DNA from: an uncultured Collinsella sp.
GTDB taxonomy: Bacteria; Actinomycetota; Coriobacteriia; Coriobacteriales; Coriobacteriaceae
Length of the DNA: 25,085 nucleotides
Reading direction: 5' to 3'
Assembly (NCBI GenBank): GCA_902493615.1
Contig: CABUQK010000011.1
Location: forward strand, 1-25,085
The notes beneath the pieces are model-generated. The model saw only the letters and a program-made list of their open reading frames with translations. It ran no database searches and was not told where the DNA came from. Positions 23,530 through 25,085 of the stretch are shown piece after piece; within the stretch, counting starts at the first letter, position 1; every line of letters starts with the position of its first letter. The position numbers and the translations under genes were made by a program.

Positions 23530-24930
23530 GTGTGCGCGATAATTCATTTTGGAACTGACGGTTGGCGCGCTCGCGTCGATGAGGACTTCACTGCCGATAA
23601 CGTTGCCCGTATCGCCGATGCCGTCGGCGAGTTGTGGCAAAAGACCAATCCGGGCAAAACGGTATATATAGGGTTCGACACCCGGCCCCTGGCACGCGAG
23701 TTCGCTGAGCTTGCGGCGGGCGTGCTAGCAGCGCACGGGCTAGACGCCGTGCTCGCTTCGCGACCTGTTCCGACCCCTGCCCTTACGTGGGCGGCGGCTT
23801 ATGACGGTGAGGCGTGCGGCGCGCTCATGGTGACGGGGTCCCATCATCCGCAGGGCTATCTGTGCCTCAAGATTCGCATGGGTGACGGCTCAACCGTCAA
23901 CCAGGATGTCATCGAAGAGCTCGAAGAGACCATGGCTCCCGAGCCAATGGGGATCGAGGGGCAATATCGCACCGCGGATATCATTCCTGACTATATGCAG
24001 GCGGTGGCATCGTTTGTCGATGCCGAAGCCATCCGCGCCGCGCACTTGCGCGTGGTTGTCGATCCCATGGGCGGCGCAGCCCAGGGCTATCTAGCCGACT
24101 TGCTGCGCGAGCTTGGCGTTGAGGTGCACGAGATTCACGCCGGGCAGGCGTCTGATCAAGAAGATATCTGCCCCGACCCCGTTGAGCCGTGGGTGGACGC
24201 TTGCGAGCGCACGGTTATCGAGGACGGAGCTTGCGCTGGCCTGGTGACCGACGGCGACGCCGACCGTATCGGCGCGGTTGACGAGCGCGGCAGATATATA
24301 CATCCGCATCAGATCATGGCGCTCGTTTTGGGCGACTTGGTTCAATTTCGTAATTTGGAGGGGCGCGTCGTCGTCAATCTTTCGTGCTCGACGCTCGTGC
24401 GTCGCATTGCCGAGGCGCTTGGCTGCCGCGTGACCGTCAAACCAGTCGGTTTCAAATATATAGCGGCAGAGATGAAGAAGGGCGGCGTCCTCATAGGCGG
24501 CGAAGAAGCCGGTGGTATCGGCATCGCCGCGCATATGCCCGAGCGCGATGGAATCCTCGCCTGTCTGATTCTGTGTGAGCTTATGGCAAAGACGGACGCG
24601 CCTTTAGGCGTTCTGGTCGACCAACTCGAGGACAGTTTTGGTAAGACGAGTTACGGTCGACGCGATTTGCGCCTTGAGGCCGAAGATGCCGAAACGTTAC
24701 GAACCCTGCTGCCGGGCGTAAACCCCAAGTCGATTTGTGGCAAGGCGCCGCAAAACGTTAGTCATATGGACGGCTTGCGTCTGTCATTTGAGGATGATAC
24801 GTGGCTGCTGGTCCGTCCTAGCGGGACCGAACCAGTGGTGCGCGTCTACGCCGAGGGGTTCTCGGTGGAAGAACGTGATGAGTTGCTCGATGCTGGCTGT
24901 GCTTTAGCTAGGGGGACGTATCCGCTTTAA
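23530..24930 (+). CDS. Phosphoglucomutase/phosphomannomutase family protein
   Basis: Alpha-D-phosphohexomutases move phosphate between C1 and C6 of hexoses through a phosphoserine enzyme, feeding nucleotide-sugar and cell-wall synthesis. The 466-residue protein has all four domain signatures: FGTDGWRA at the N-terminus, the phosphoserine loop VTGSHHPQGY (Ser104), the Mg loop DGDADR (241-246), the sugar-binding GGEEAGG (323-329) and the phosphate-binding RPSGTEP (429-435). The loop reads TGSHHP in place of the common TASHNP, with Ser kept. The start is GTG at 23530, with GAGG nine bases upstream. The frame is open further back to 23446, but that part has no family similarity. Sugar specificity is not decidable. 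All three Tyr-Ile pairs are written TATATA, unlike genes elsewhere in the window. Confidence 0.9.
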   Translation: MCAIIHFGTDGWRARVDEDFTADNVARIADAVGELWQKTNPGKTVYIGFDTRPLAREFAELAAGVLAAHGLDAVLASRPVPTPALTWAAAYDGEACGALMVTGSHHPQGYLCLKIRMGDGSTVNQDVIEELEETMAPEPMGIEGQYRTADIIPDYMQAVASFVDAEAIRAAHLRVVVDPMGGAAQGYLADLLRELGVEVHEIHAGQASDQEDICPDPVEPWVDACERTVIEDGACAGLVTDGDADRIGAVDERGRYIHPHQIMALVLGDLVQFRNLEGRVVVNLSCSTLVRRIAEALGCRVTVKPVGFKYIAAEMKKGGVLIGGEEAGGIGIAAHMPERDGILACLILCELMAKTDAPLGVLVDQLEDSFGKTSYGRRDLRLEAEDAETLRTLLPGVNPKSICGKAPQNVSHMDGLRLSFEDDTWLLVRPSGTEPVVRVYAEGFSVEERDELLDAGCALARGTYPL

Positions 24931-25085
24931 CCATGAGACTGCCTTATATAAAGAGATGCTCGGCGAGCGGTAGTTAACGGCTGGCAAACGTTAGTCGGAT
25001 CACAAGATGTGTAGGAAATGTGTATGCCCAGATTCCCGCCCCCGGGGCCCCTCCGGTCTGGCAATATATCTCCTTGCCGCGCGGC
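24931..25085. other. Sequence at the 3' edge of the window
   Basis: No gene can be supported. It includes TTATATAAAG (24944-24953) and a GC-rich run GCCCCCGGGGCCCC near 25038. On the minus strand an AAGGAGATATATTG string near 25075 looks like a ribosome-binding site with a TTG start, but the frame gives no recognisable protein in the bases available. Confidence 0.3.

Overview
The window looks like part of the chromosome of a high-GC Gram-positive gut actinobacterium of class Coriobacteriia, most likely Collinsella. This is inferred from GC-rich codon use, the actinobacterial form of the RF1 GGQ loop, an LPXTG-anchored Spy0128-type pilin and the set of housekeeping genes. No rRNA or tRNA is present to fix the species.

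Layout. (1) 1-2882: 3' part of a large surface protein with seven tandem isopeptide pilin domains and an LPYTG sortase signal, then a strong terminator. (2) 2950-3630: accessory debris, including a broken minus-strand transposase gene. (3) 3631-10497: prfA (RF1), prmC (RF1 glutamine methyltransferase with a long insertion), a hicAB toxin-antitoxin pair with its own promoter and operator, a threonylcarbamoyl-AMP synthase (tsaC), glpK and upp. (4) 10690-17737: the F1Fo ATP synthase operon, an AtpI-like membrane protein followed by atpBEFHAGDC, closed by a strong hairpin terminator. (5) 17751-20282: murA and an LCP-family cell-wall ligase. (6) 20613-24930: pepT on the minus strand, divergent from a DtxR/MntR-type regulator that is co-directional with a homocysteine S-methyltransferase and a phosphohexomutase. 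An 18-bp perfect palindrome lies between the divergent genes.

The backbone prfA-prmC-tsaC-upp-atp-murA has the same relative order as in Bacillus subtilis, so this is an old conserved block into which hicAB, glpK and mobile debris appear to have been placed. Functionally it joins translation termination and tRNA modification, uracil salvage, ATP synthesis and cell-wall precursor synthesis and assembly.

The most unusual item is a pair of about 150-nt structured elements. One starts directly after the prfA stop codon, the other directly after the LCP stop codon. They share unpaired sequence blocks, a TACC loop and a bulged A, while their stems differ in sequence but keep pairing. This is a covariation pattern expected of a conserved RNA. 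Each is followed by a REP-like palindrome containing TTGGGGACGTTC. I could not identify the element from the sequence alone.
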